Assembly: GCF_030009775.1 (NCBI RefSeq)
Contig: NZ_JASCTH010000003.1
Coordinates: 361,690-425,689, forward strand
Source: Actinoplanes sandaracinus
GTDB taxonomy: Bacteria > Actinomycetota > Actinomycetes > Mycobacteriales > Micromonosporaceae
Length of the DNA stretch: 64,000 nucleotides
Reading direction: 5' to 3'
In this document: piece by piece, positions 15,827-24,246 of the stretch
Position numbering within the stretch: the first letter of the stretch is position 1
Layout of the letters: every line of letters begins with the position of its first letter
Program-made: the position numbers and the translations under genes
Notes under the pieces: generated by a model
What the model saw: the letters and a program-made list of their open reading frames with translations, nothing else
Told to the model about the DNA's origin: nothing
Database searches by the model: none

Positions 15827-18346
15827 CTACCCCGGCGGCTCACCCCGCGCGGCGACCGCCAGCCCGCCGCCGGACACCACCACCGCCACATCACCCGACT
15901 CGTCGGTGCGCAAAATCCGCGTGCCGCCCTGAGCGATCCGCCCGAGCAGCACCGGGTTCGGGTGCCCGTAGTCGTTGTCCCGGCCGACCGACACCAGAGC
16001 CACCGCCGGGTCCACCGCGTCCAGCAGCGACGTCGCCTGAAGGGCGCTCCCGTGGTGCGCCACCTTCAGCACGTCCGCCCGCAGCGCCGCCGGCCCGAGC
16101 CCGGTGACGAGATCCTCCTGCTCCTCGGTCTCCGCGTCCCCGAGCAGCAGCACCGACCGCCCCTCGGTCGCGGCACGCAGGATCAGCGAGTTGTTGTTCG
16201 GATCCGAGTTGGTGCCGCGCATCGGCGTGATCGGGCCGATCACCTCCAGATTCAGCCCACCCACCGCGTACGCCCAGCCCGGCCCGGCCGCCCGCGGGGC
16301 GATCCCGGCCGCCGCGGCGGCCTGCTCCACCGCCGCCCGCCCGGCCGCCGGCTCCGGCCACTCGGGCCCGATCACCGCGCCCACCTCACGACCCCGGAAC
16401 ACTCCGGCGACCCCGCCGATGTGGTCGGCGTGGAAGTGGCTGACCACCAGGACCGTGACCTGCCGGACACCGAGCCGGCGCAGGCAGTGGTCGACCGCGT
16501 TCGGCTCCGGCCCGGCGTCGACCACCACGGCCCGCCCGGATCCGGCCGCCAGCACCACGGCGTCACCCTGGCCGACCGCGCACGCCACCACCAGCCAGCC
16601 CGGTGGCGGCCACCCGGACGCGAGCAGCCGCACCGGCAGGGCGCCCAGGATCGCGCCGAGGGCCACCACGGCCGCCAATCGTCGTACGATCGCTCGCCGC
16701 GCCGCGACCAGGAAGGCGACCGTCAGCCCGGCAAGCAACAGCCCACCCGCCGCGCCGCCGGGCCACGGCAGCGCCCCCGCCGGCACCCGGGCCCCGATGC
16801 GCGCCACCAGCACCAGCCAAGCGGTGGGCCAGTGACCGGCCCAGGCGGCGAACTCAGCGGCCGCCGGCCACACCGGTGACAGCACGGCCGCCCCGACGCC
16901 GAGCAACGTGGCCGGGGCGATCGCCGGCACCGCCACCAGGTTGGCCGGCACCGCGACGAGGCTGACCGTCCCGGAGATCGCGGCGATCACCGGCCCGCAG
17001 GCGACCTGAGCCGCCGCCGGCACGGCCAGCGCCTCGGCCACTCCGGCCGGGCAGCCCCGGCGGCGCAGCCCGTCGCGCCAGACCGGGGCGATCAGCAGGA
17101 GGCCCGCCGTGGCCATCACCGACAGGGCGAACCCGGGATCGGCCGCGAGTTCCGGGTCGGCGATCAGCAGGACCGCCGCTCCCGCCGCCAGGGCCGGCAC
17201 CGCGGCCCTGGCGCGTCCGGCGGCCAGTCCCAGCAGTCCGATGGCTCCCATCGCCGCTGCCCGGATCACGCTCGGCGACGGCCGGGCCAGGATGACGAAG
17301 CCGGCCAGGGCGATCGCGCACAGCACGGCGCAGAGCACCGGCCCGGCCCGCGCCCGCCGGACCACGAAGAGCACGACCCCGAGGACGATTGCCACATTAG
17401 TGCCGGAAACGGCGGTCAAATGAGTCATGCCGGTGGTGCGGAAATCCTCCTCCAGGGCCGGGTCGAGCCGGCTGGTGTCGCCGACCACCAGCCCCGGCAG
17501 CAGCCCGCCGGAGTCATCCGGCAACGGCTCGCATGCCCGCTGAAGGCCGGCCCGCAGCACGGCCGCCCCACGCTGGGCCCACGACGACCGGCCGTCCAGA
17601 ACCGGCGGGGTTCGCGCGGAGACGACCGCGGCCCGCAGGTCACCGGGCCTCGGCGGCATGAGCCGTCCGGCCGCGGTGACCCGCTGGCCGGGGAGCAGCC
17701 CGCGCCAGCCCTGGTCCGCGCCCAGCACCAGGGCCCGCGCGGAGAGCCGGATCGGGGCGGCGCCCTCGGCGGTCACCGACTCCAGATCGACGGCGACCAG
17801 GTAGGTCGGCGGCCCGGACGTCCTGGCCAGCGGCCGGGGGTCGTCGCGCACCACCGCCTCGACCCGGACCGTCTCCGCGGCCTCGACGAGCGCGGTCAGC
17901 GCCGGAGCCTCCCGCACCGAAACGCGGGCCGCCGTGGCGATCGCTCCGCACCCCACCCCGAGCGCCACGGCGACCCCGACCCACCGCATCGCCCCGGCCC
18001 ACCAACGGCCACCCGTGACCGGCGACCCGACGGCCCCGGATCCGGCGGAGCCCGCCCGGCGTGACCCGGGCACGGATCCGGCCGAACCCGCCCGGCGTGA
18101 CCCGGGCACGGAGGCGCCGGGGACAAGCGCGGAAAGACCGGCAGCGGCAGATCCACGCGCCACCGGGGAAGAGCCGCTTGCCTGCGCTGCAGAGCCGTGC
18201 GTGACCGCGAGAAGGCCTCCCGCGACGGCCAGACCGGCCAGACCGACCGTGAGCCCCCACGCCGCGGGGAGGTGGAGCGCGGCGAGGGCGGTCAGCCAGA
18301 GCCCGACCGTGAACCCCGCCAGCCGGAGGTCCGGAACCCGGTCCAT
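15827..18346 (-). CDS. comEC: ComEC/Rec2-family DNA-uptake channel protein
   Basis: ComEC forms the membrane channel for single-stranded DNA in natural transformation. The 839-residue protein has N-terminal membrane helices, an OB-like extracytoplasmic region (about 150-260) and a Competence domain (about 280-560). The Competence domain begins with LLPGLVVGD and MTHLTAVSGTNVAIV. A C-terminal metallo-beta-lactamase domain carries SHFHADHIGG near residue 635. All modules of full-length ComEC are present. The start overlaps the comEA stop (ATGA). An unusual Gly/Ser/Arg tandem repeat lies at about residues 80-103. Competence has not generally been shown in this group, so uptake function is inferred only from family. 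Confidence 0.92.
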   Translation of the reverse strand: MDRVPDLRLAGFTVGLWLTALAALHLPAAWGLTVGLAGLAVAGGLLAVTHGSAAQASGSSPVARGSAAAGLSALVPGASVPGSRRAGSAGSVPGSRRAGSAGSGAVGSPVTGGRWWAGAMRWVGVAVALGVGCGAIATAARVSVREAPALTALVEAAETVRVEAVVRDDPRPLARTSGPPTYLVAVDLESVTAEGAAPIRLSARALVLGADQGWRGLLPGQRVTAAGRLMPPRPGDLRAAVVSARTPPVLDGRSSWAQRGAAVLRAGLQRACEPLPDDSGGLLPGLVVGDTSRLDPALEEDFRTTGMTHLTAVSGTNVAIVLGVVLFVVRRARAGPVLCAVLCAIALAGFVILARPSPSVIRAAAMGAIGLLGLAAGRARAAVPALAAGAAVLLIADPELAADPGFALSVMATAGLLLIAPVWRDGLRRRGCPAGVAEALAVPAAAQVACGPVIAAISGTVSLVAVPANLVAVPAIAPATLLGVGAAVLSPVWPAAAEFAAWAGHWPTAWLVLVARIGARVPAGALPWPGGAAGGLLLAGLTVAFLVAARRAIVRRLAAVVALGAILGALPVRLLASGWPPPGWLVVACAVGQGDAVVLAAGSGRAVVVDAGPEPNAVDHCLRRLGVRQVTVLVVSHFHADHIGGVAGVFRGREVGAVIGPEWPEPAAGRAAVEQAAAAAGIAPRAAGPGWAYAVGGLNLEVIGPITPMRGTNSDPNNNSLILRAATEGRSVLLLGDAETEEQEDLVTGLGPAALRADVLKVAHHGSALQATSLLDAVDPAVALVSVGRDNDYGHPNPVLLGRIAQGGTRILRTDESGDVAVVVSGGGLAVAARGEPPG
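18038..18109 (-). repeat. 36-bp tandem repeat (2 copies) inside comEC
   Basis: Two adjacent 36-base units (18038-18073 and 18074-18109) begin GGATCCGGC and end GTGACCCGGGCAC, differing at only two positions. They encode VPGSRRAGSAGS-type repeats in the N-terminal region of ComEC. The repeat is in frame, so copy-number change would alter length only. Confidence 0.9.
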
Positions 18347-19497
18347 CAGACCGTCACCAGGTCTTTGAGCTGCTCGTAGCGCGACTCTCCGATCCCGTCG
18401 ACCTTCCGCAGGTCGCTGACGCCGCGAAAGCCACCCTGGGCATCTCGCGCGGCCAGGATCCGCTGGGCCAGCACCGGCCCCACGCCCGGCAGCCCGTCCA
18501 ACTGGGCCAGGGTCGCCGTGTTCAGGTTGACCGGTGCTCCGGGGGTCCCCGGCGCGCCGGTTCCCGGCCCGGCCCCGGGCGGCGTGCCCGGCGGCGGCGT
18601 CACCCCCACCATGATCAGCTCACCGTCGGTGACCCGCCGGGCGAGGTTGAGCATCGCCACGTCGACCCCGGGTTCGGCGCCACCGGCCGCGGTCAGCGCG
18701 TCGGCGACCCGCGCGCCGGGGCTGAGCCGCACCAGCCCGGGCCGCCGCACCTTCCCGCCGACCGCGACCACGACCTCACCCGAAGCCTGCCCCGGGGCCG
18801 AGCCGGAGCCCGGCCCCACGGTAGAGCCGGAACCGGAACCGGAACCGGAACCGGAACCGGAGCCGCGGGCGGGCCCGGAAGCCGCCACCGCACCGCCCTG
18901 CCCGAGTTCGACCGGGTCGACCCGCGGCTGCGCCCGCCACGCCAGGAACCCCGCCACCAGGACGACGACCGCGGCCACCGCGGCCAGAGCCCGAACCCCC
19001 GGCCGCCCCGGATCGAAGGCGTTCAGCCACTGCCGTCGCCCGCCGCCGAACGCCCCGACCCCGCTGAGCCCTTCCCCGGGCGGCTCAACCAGGGAACCAG
19101 GCCGCTCAGCCACGGAACCAAGCGGCTCAGTCACCGAACCAGGCCGCTCAGCCACCGAACGGGTGTCCCAGGAGCCGGAAACGGCGTCCCACGGGTAGGC
19201 CGAAGACCCACGCGAACCGCCGCCGCCCACCCCCGCGCCCCCGGCACGAGAGACCCCTGGCGCATCCCCGGGACGGGAGACCTGCACAGCGCCGCCGGAA
19301 TGGGAGACGCCCAGCCCGTCCCCGGAACGGGAGACGCCTGAAGGGGGGACATCGTCATCCTCCGACGACCAGGCCGGAACGATGTCCGCCCAGTCCAGGG
19401 GCCCCTCCTCGGGAACCGCACGGGCGGCCGCTCCCCCGTCGAGCACCGCCCGAAGCCGTGCTCCCACGACGTCACCGCTATCCTTCGCCTCTCGCAC
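18346..19497 (-). CDS. comEA: ComEA-family DNA-binding protein with long N-terminal extension
   Basis: ComEA binds incoming DNA at the cell surface. The first 160 residues are low-complexity (repeats such as GVSRSG and SVAERPGS) and probably cytoplasmic. A membrane helix follows (about 168-188), then a Gly-Ser linker, an SLBB domain (about 235-295, VVVAVGGKVRRPG) and two C-terminal helix-hairpin-helix motifs (about 318-383, VNLNTATLAQLDGLPGVGP). The start is uncertain. GTG 19497 is preferred because the longer TTG at 19548 falls exactly on a DnaA-box repeat. The gene overlaps comEC and forms an operon with it. Confidence 0.88.
   Translation of the reverse strand: MREAKDSGDVVGARLRAVLDGGAAARAVPEEGPLDWADIVPAWSSEDDDVPPSGVSRSGDGLGVSHSGGAVQVSRPGDAPGVSRAGGAGVGGGGSRGSSAYPWDAVSGSWDTRSVAERPGSVTEPLGSVAERPGSLVEPPGEGLSGVGAFGGGRRQWLNAFDPGRPGVRALAAVAAVVVLVAGFLAWRAQPRVDPVELGQGGAVAASGPARGSGSGSGSGSGSGSTVGPGSGSAPGQASGEVVVAVGGKVRRPGLVRLSPGARVADALTAAGGAEPGVDVAMLNLARRVTDGELIMVGVTPPPGTPPGAGPGTGAPGTPGAPVNLNTATLAQLDGLPGVGPVLAQRILAARDAQGGFRGVSDLRKVDGIGESRYEQLKDLVTV
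18827..18862 (-). repeat. Hexanucleotide tandem repeat (CCGGAA)n in comEA
   Basis: Five perfect CCGGAA units plus one CCGGAG run without interruption. Read on the minus strand they encode a Gly-Ser dipeptide run in the linker between the membrane helix and the SLBB domain. The 6-base unit keeps the frame, so slippage would change the linker length only. Confidence 0.95.
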
Positions 19498-19539
19498 CGC
19501 CCGACCGTAGGAGCCTTCCGGGTCCGCCGATCGCGGCCC

Positions 19540-19565
19540 TGTGGACAACTCGGCACTGTGGACAA
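19540..19565. promoter_or_regulatory. Two tandem DnaA-box-like sites between comEA and the methyltransferase
   Basis: TGTGGACAA occurs at 19540-19548 and again at 19557-19565. On the minus strand it reads TTGTCCACA, which is the preferred DnaA box of high-G+C actinobacteria. The two copies are in the same orientation, 17 bases apart, and sit in the short divergent promoter region. DnaA could act here as a transcription regulator. The longer shared repeat CTGTGGACAACTC would also fit an unknown dimeric repressor. Confidence 0.6.
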
Positions 19566-19592
19566 CTCAAGGGACAACCGAAGGACTGCGTC

Positions 19593-20480
19593 GTGACAGC
19601 AGGACTCTCCACCGGGGCCCGGGACGAGGCGATCGTCCGGCTCCGCGCCGCGGGATGCGTGTTCGCCGAAGAGGAGGCGGCCATTCTGGGCGAGGCCGCC
19701 GACGGCTCCGACGACGCCCTGGCCGCGATGGTCACCCGGCGTGCCGCCGGCGAGCCCGTCGAGCAGGTCGTCGGATACGCCGACTTCGGTGGCGTACGGG
19801 TCCGCCTCCGCCCCGGCGTCTTCGTTCCCCGGGTCCGCAGCGAGCTGCTGGTGCGCCTGGGAGCCGCCGCGATCGGCCCGGGCGCGCTGGTGGTCGATCT
19901 GTGCTGCGGCTCCGGCGCCCTCGGCCTGGCCGTCCGCCACCGCGTTCCCGGGATCACCCTGCACGCCGCCGACCTGGACCCGGTCGCGGTCACCTGCGCC
20001 CGCGAGAACCTGACCGCAGACAGCGAGGCCGCCGCAGCCCGGGTCCGCACCACCCGGACCGCCGCGATCGGGGCCGCAGGGAACCAGGCCGAAGGGAACC
20101 AGGCCGAAGGGAACCAGGCCCGGGTCCATCAGGGGGACCTGTTCCAGGCCCTGCCCACCGGTCTGCGTGGCCGGATCGACCTGATCCTGGCGAACGTCCC
20201 CTACGTGGCCACCCGGCACATCCCGTTCCTGCCCGCGGAGGCCCGCGACCACGAACCTCGCACCGCCCTCGACGGCGGCGACGACGGTCTCGCGGTCTTC
20301 CGTGCGGTGGCCGCCGAGGCCCCGCGCTGGCTGGCTCCCGGTGGCCTGCTGCTGTCCGAGATCACCGAGGCACAGACCGCGACGGCTCTGACGATCGCCG
20401 ATGGGAACGGATTGACGGCCACCGTCGTCACCGACGATGATCTCGACGCTCGCGCGATCCTGTCGCGCCGGCCGCGATGA
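19593..20480 (+). CDS. PrmC-related protein N5-glutamine methyltransferase (TIGR03704 type)
   Basis: A SAM-dependent class I methyltransferase of 295 residues. The SAM-binding motif I is VVDLCCGSGALGL (about 100-112), and the catalytic motif is NVPYV rather than the NPPY of true PrmC. The NVPY form marks the PrmC-related branch TIGR03704. Its substrate is unknown, and it is unlikely to be the release-factor methyltransferase, which usually lies beside prfA. A tandem repeat of about 15 bases (three GNQAE units, around residues 162-176) lengthens one loop. The GTG at 19593 follows AAGGA with a 7-base spacer. Confidence 0.85.
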   Translation: MTAGLSTGARDEAIVRLRAAGCVFAEEEAAILGEAADGSDDALAAMVTRRAAGEPVEQVVGYADFGGVRVRLRPGVFVPRVRSELLVRLGAAAIGPGALVVDLCCGSGALGLAVRHRVPGITLHAADLDPVAVTCARENLTADSEAAAARVRTTRTAAIGAAGNQAEGNQAEGNQARVHQGDLFQALPTGLRGRIDLILANVPYVATRHIPFLPAEARDHEPRTALDGGDDGLAVFRAVAAEAPRWLAPGGLLLSEITEAQTATALTIADGNGLTATVVTDDDLDARAILSRRPR

Positions 20481-20520
20481 ACCCCGCCTGACATCCCCGA
20501 AGAGAATCCCCGAGGACACC

Positions 20521-21552
20521 GTGGGCCTGTTGCGTAGGATCGCCCGCGCCCGGCTCGCCGGAAAAGTCATCCGGCGTCTGCGCCGCGCCGGCATTCCGGA
20601 TGCCCGTTACCATTCCCGCCCGTTCGAGATCAGGTTCACCGCCCCCGGTGACAGTGAACCCACCATCCTGCCCCTGGCCCCGCTGCTGAGCAGGACGAAG
20701 TCTCTGGACGACTTCATCGCCGGGCTGCTGCGGGTTCCGGCTTCCTGGGAGGAGGCGGCCCCGCTGCTGCGCCCGGTGCTGCGTGGCGCCGCTCCGGGCG
20801 CGCCGTTGCACCGGCCGGTGCTGCCGTTCCTGTCCGAGTTCGTCGTGGTCGACCAGCCCGACACCATGACCTATGTGACCCGGGCCCAGGCCGCAGCCTG
20901 GAAGACCGGTTCCGACCAGGTCTTCGCCACCGCCCAGGCCAACCTCACCGGCGCCGTGCTCCATGGGGTGGCGAACGGCCCGGTGGTGGTGCGCTTCGTG
21001 GACGACGGCAACTCGTACTGGACCTCGCACCTGCTCCTGGCGGGGTGGCTGACCCGGCTGACCGACCAGGTCGGCGGCACCCCGGTGGCGTTCGCGCCGG
21101 AACGCGGCACCCTTCTGGTGACCGCCGACGACAGCCGGCACCTGGCGGCGCTTTTCGCCGAGGCGGAGAGCGTTTTCGCCACGTCGCCGCACCCGCTGAC
21201 CCCGATGGCGTACCGCAGCGGTCCGGACGGCTGCACCGTTCCCTATCAGGCGCCGCCCGGGCATCCCCTGCATCAGACGGTCCGGCGGGCGGAGCGTCTC
21301 CTCGCCGTGCACGAGTACTCCCAGCAGCCCCCGGACCCGGCTCTGCCGTCGGCGCCGCTGCACCTGCTCGGCTCCCCCACCGAGGGCTGGCGCACCCGTG
21401 CGCTCTGGCCCGACGACACCCCCACGCTGCTTCCCGAGGCCGACGAGGTGCAGGCCGGCGACCGGGTGCTCCCCTGGTCGGCCCTCGCCGCGCACCTCAC
21501 CGCCACCCCGCACACCCCCGCCCGCTGGCTGGCCCACTCCTGGCCCACCTGA
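20521..21552 (+). CDS. Hypothetical protein, weakly DUF1444 (YtpQ)-like
   Basis: A 343-residue cytoplasmic protein with no signal peptide or membrane helix. The order of elements resembles Bacillus YtpQ/DUF1444: a paired acidic segment (FVVVDQPDTMTYVTRA), a helix rich in AxANL, a strand-turn VVVRFVDDGNSYWTS and a late strand GTLLVTADDSRHLAALF. This is a by-eye resemblance and not a firm assignment. GTG 20521 is the start, with GAGGA just upstream. It follows the methyltransferase by 40 bases on the same strand and is probably in the same operon. Confidence 0.7.
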   Translation: MGLLRRIARARLAGKVIRRLRRAGIPDARYHSRPFEIRFTAPGDSEPTILPLAPLLSRTKSLDDFIAGLLRVPASWEEAAPLLRPVLRGAAPGAPLHRPVLPFLSEFVVVDQPDTMTYVTRAQAAAWKTGSDQVFATAQANLTGAVLHGVANGPVVVRFVDDGNSYWTSHLLLAGWLTRLTDQVGGTPVAFAPERGTLLVTADDSRHLAALFAEAESVFATSPHPLTPMAYRSGPDGCTVPYQAPPGHPLHQTVRRAERLLAVHEYSQQPPDPALPSAPLHLLGSPTEGWRTRALWPDDTPTLLPEADEVQAGDRVLPWSALAAHLTATPHTPARWLAHSWPT

Positions 21553-21861
21553 CGACCCCGCTGCCGCGGCCGCCGCGATCCGCTCCCGCTTCTTTCTTTC
21601 CGGTACGGCCACGCAGGGAACCGTGGCAGTCCGCGCGAGGTGGCTGCCCCACACGCGCACCCCGCGACCACCGGGCTGCTGCCGCCTCACCGCCGCCCGC
21701 GCGATCGTGAGGCGGCGGCCCCGTGCCGAGGGCATCGAAGATCTAGAGCGGGTGGATCTCGCTGGGCGGGGCTGGTGTGGATCTACCGAGGCGGGTGGGG
21801 ATGCCCCTGGGCTCACGGGAGGGGTGGTGCGGTCGGGGACCGGCGCTGTCCCCGTACGACA
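21553..21861. other. Convergent intergenic region with hairpins
   Basis: No gene is supportable in these 309 bases. Two hairpins can act as terminators between convergent genes. GCCGCCTCAC (21681-21690) pairs with GTGAGGCGGC (21707-21716). CGGGGAC (21834-21840) pairs with GTCCCCG (21848-21854), just beyond the degV stop. Neither has a strong T run. Confidence 0.55.
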
Positions 21862-22713
21862 TCATGGTTTTCGTCGGTGAATGACCACACCCGCCAGGCC
21901 GGGCCCGGTGTGTGCGGCGACCACCGCGCCCACCTCGGTGAGATAGCAGTCGCGCAAGCGATCGCCGAGCCGGGCACTGAGGGCGTCGACCAGCGCGGAC
22001 GCCCGGTCGGGGGTGCCGAGATGGTGGACGGCGACGTCGGCGTCGCCGTCGCCGGCGGCCTCGGCCGCGAGATCGACGAGGCGGGTGAGGGCGCGCCCGG
22101 CCGTGCGGACCTTGTCGCGGACGGTGACCGCGCCGTTGTCGACGTGCAGGATCGGCTTGACCGAGAGGGCCGTGCCGAGCAGGGCGGAGGCCGCGCCGAT
22201 GCGGCCGCCGCGGCGCAGGAACTCGAGCGTGTCGACGTAGAACAGGGTGGTCACCCGGGCCGCGTGGTCGGCGGCGGCCCGGCGGACCGTCTCCAGGTCG
22301 TGGCCCTGCCGGGCGGCCGCGGCGGCGGCCAGCGCGGGAAAGCCGAGGCCCATGGCGGCGGTGCCGCTGTCGACGACCGCGACGCGCGGGCCGACCTCGG
22401 CCGCGGCGAGCTGGGCGGCTTCGAAGGTGCCGGAGAGTTTGGCGGAGAGGTGCACCGAGACGACGCCGTCGGCGCCCGCGTCGAGCAGGCGCCGGTACTC
22501 GGCGACGAACTGTGAGGGCGCCGGCCGTGAGGTGCTGACGGCGGCCCGGCGCGCCGTCAGCGCGCGGGCCACCTCGGCCGGTGAGACCTCGATGCCCTCC
22601 AGGCCGTCCCAGCCGTTGATCACAACGGTGAGCGGCACGATGGTCAGGTCATACGTGCCGTTGAGCTCGGCTGGCAGGTACGCGGTGGAGTCGGTGACGA
22701 CCGCGATGGTCAT
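21862..22713 (-). CDS. DegV family fatty-acid-binding protein
   Basis: DegV proteins bind fatty acids; relatives (FakB) present them to a kinase for phosphorylation. The 283-residue length is normal. The N-terminus has VVTDSTAYLP, the binding loop STSRPAPSQF is near residues 59-68, and the C-terminal domain is present. A FakA-like kinase is not next door. The ATG at 22713 lacks a ribosome-binding site; TACCTT 6 bases upstream suggests a leaderless mRNA. Confidence 0.92.
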   Translation of the reverse strand: MTIAVVTDSTAYLPAELNGTYDLTIVPLTVVINGWDGLEGIEVSPAEVARALTARRAAVSTSRPAPSQFVAEYRRLLDAGADGVVSVHLSAKLSGTFEAAQLAAAEVGPRVAVVDSGTAAMGLGFPALAAAAAARQGHDLETVRRAAADHAARVTTLFYVDTLEFLRRGGRIGAASALLGTALSVKPILHVDNGAVTVRDKVRTAGRALTRLVDLAAEAAGDGDADVAVHHLGTPDRASALVDALSARLGDRLRDCYLTEVGAVVAAHTGPGLAGVVIHRRKP

Positions 22714-22719
22714 GCAGGC

Positions 22720-22725
22720 AAGGTA
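22720..22725 (-). promoter_or_regulatory. Putative leaderless -10 box of degV (TACCTT)
   Basis: On the minus strand TACCTT fits TANNNT and ends 6 bases before the degV ATG. A GCTGAC element 16 bases further upstream could be the -35 box; it overlaps the end of the lipoprotein gene. Confidence 0.45.
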
Positions 22726-22742
22726 CTTGATTCAGATGTACG

Positions 22743-23138
22743 TCAGCTGCCGGCCACCGAGGAGACCACGAACGGCTCCCCCTGCATGCACGTGGTCATC
22801 ATCCCGGGCTCGGCCTTGCCGACCACGGTGACCTGGGCCCCGACCTGGAGTGAGGAGCGCAGCTTCTCGTCCTGGACGATCAGCAGATGGTCGCCGGCGC
22901 CGTCCTTGAGGAGGATGCAGTTCGGCTCGACCCCGGCGGTCACGGTGCCGGTGAGCGTGGTCTCACCGGCCGCCGCGGAGGCCTTCGGAGCGGGAGCGGC
23001 GGCACTGGCGGACGCGGTGGCTGACACGGTGGCGGATTCGGGGGTGCCACCGGCGCCGACGGGGGTGGGCGTGTTGTTCGCGCAGCCGGCGGTGAGCGCC
23101 AGAAGCAGCGCGGCGGGGACGACGGTTCTACGGATCAT
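22743..23138 (-). CDS. Small secreted lipoprotein, function unknown
   Basis: A 131-residue protein with a clear type II signal peptide: basic MIRR, hydrophobic core, and lipobox LTAGC with the modified cysteine at about residue 19. A short Ala/Ser/Pro linker follows. A compact C-terminal domain (about 58-131) has alternating strands (TTLTGTVTAG, CILLKDGAGDHLLIV, QVTVVGKAEPGMMTTC) that suggests an OB-like barrel with two cysteines. It is probably anchored to the outer face of the membrane. No close function is recognised. Confidence 0.82.
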   Translation of the reverse strand: MIRRTVVPAALLLALTAGCANNTPTPVGAGGTPESATVSATASASAAAPAPKASAAAGETTLTGTVTAGVEPNCILLKDGAGDHLLIVQDEKLRSSLQVGAQVTVVGKAEPGMMTTCMQGEPFVVSSVAGS

Positions 23139-23173
23139 GATGGTCAGACGTTACCGGAGCCCCGCCGGTTCCC

Positions 23174-23806
23174 TCAGACCGGCGGCGGGACCGGGCGATC
23201 GGCGAGGACGCCGACGTTGTAGGCCGCCATCTGCCAGCCGCGGGCCTCGTCGTGGGTCAGCTCCACCCAGTGGCAGTTCTGCAGGGCGCGCAGCGTGCGC
23301 AGGTGCTCGCGCTGCCAGCCGAGCAGGTGCCCGACGCCCTGACGGGCCGCCGCGCCGTGGGTGGCGACCACGACGGTGCCGCCGGGCGGGGCCAGCCGGG
23401 CCGCCTCCAGCAGGGCCTCGGAGACACGCTTGCCGAGGTCGTCGAGGGTCTCCACCTCGCCGCCGATCACGTCCTCACCGGCGGTCCAGCGGGCGTGCTC
23501 GGCGGGGCGCTCGGCGGCGACCTCGGCCATGGTGAGGCCCTGCCAGTCGCCGAAGAACCGCTCGCGGAGCCGCTCGTCGGTGCTGATGGTGAGTCCGGTC
23601 AGCGCGGCGAGCGCGGCCGCCGTGTCGAAGGCCCGGCTCAGGTCGCTGGAGACGATCGCGTCCGGGCGCATGCGGACGAGCAGCTCGGCGGCGTCGACGG
23701 CCTGACGGCGGCCGAGGTCGTTGAGCGGCACGTCGGTCTGCCCCTGGACGCGGGAGCCGGCGTTCCAGTCGGTGTTGCCGTGCCGCCAGACGATGAGGCG
23801 GGTCAC
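23174..23806 (-). CDS. Histidine phosphatase family (phosphoglycerate-mutase-like) protein
   Basis: A 210-residue member of the histidine phosphatase superfamily. The catalytic RHG signature is WRHGNTDWN (His at about residue 9), and the second catalytic histidine is in VVVATHGAAARQ. The residues fit a phosphatase, with no mutase-specific insertion. The physiological substrate is unknown. In actinobacteria it regularly follows rsfS, as here. GTG 23806 overlaps the rsfS stop by 4 bases (GTGA), so translation is probably coupled. Confidence 0.9.
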   Translation of the reverse strand: MTRLIVWRHGNTDWNAGSRVQGQTDVPLNDLGRRQAVDAAELLVRMRPDAIVSSDLSRAFDTAAALAALTGLTISTDERLRERFFGDWQGLTMAEVAAERPAEHARWTAGEDVIGGEVETLDDLGKRVSEALLEAARLAPPGGTVVVATHGAAARQGVGHLLGWQREHLRTLRALQNCHWVELTHDEARGWQMAAYNVGVLADRPVPPPV

Positions 23807-24207
23807 GACGCTTCGGCGGCCGGAGCCCCGGCATCGACCATGTCGCGGTCGACGAACGGGATGATCGGGCAGTCCTTCCACAGCCGGTCCAGGGAGTAGA
23901 ACTCGCGCTCCTCGCTGTGCTGGACGTGCACCACGATGTCGACGTAGTCGAGCAGCACCCAGCGGCCCGCCCGCTCGCCCTCGCGGCGCACCGGCTTCGC
24001 CTTCTCCGGCAGGTTGAGCAGTGCTTCCTCGACGGCGTCGACGATCGCGAGGACCTGGCGCTCGTTGGACGCCGAGGCGATGACGAACGCGTCGGTGATG
24101 TAGAGCTGTTCGGCGACGTCGATGACGGAGATGTCGTGCGCCTTCTTGTCCGCGGCGGCCTGGGCGGCCGTCAGAGCGAGTTCAAGGGCGCGTTCGGTGA
24201 CGGGCAA
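23803..24207 (-). CDS. rsfS: Ribosome silencing factor RsfS
   Basis: RsfS binds ribosomal protein L14 and blocks subunit joining when nutrients are short. The 134-residue sequence contains the family core DISVIDVAEQLYITDAFVIAS (shown without spacing limit; residues about 25-45), RWVLLDYVDIVVHV and a C-terminal ERFYxLDRLW-like element. The start codon is TTG at 24207, supported by GAGGGGAC just upstream; no ATG or GTG fits. It follows nadD and precedes the phosphatase. Confidence 0.95.
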   Translation of the reverse strand: MPVTERALELALTAAQAAADKKAHDISVIDVAEQLYITDAFVIASASNERQVLAIVDAVEEALLNLPEKAKPVRREGERAGRWVLLDYVDIVVHVQHSEEREFYSLDRLWKDCPIIPFVDRDMVDAGAPAAEAS

Positions 24208-24246
24208 AAGAGTCCCCTCGGTCGGGTTATCAGGAGTTCAAGCGTC

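Noticed and set aside
18346..19548. comEA start at TTG 19548
   Set aside because: The TTG overlaps a DnaA-box repeat and lacks a ribosome-binding site; GTG 19497 is preferred.
19540..19565. Replication origin
   Set aside because: Only two DnaA boxes occur, with no dnaA or dnaN nearby and no A/T-rich unwinding region, so a regulatory role is likelier.
19593..20480. True release-factor methyltransferase PrmC
   Set aside because: The catalytic motif is NVPY rather than NPPY and prfA is not adjacent; it fits the PrmC-related branch.
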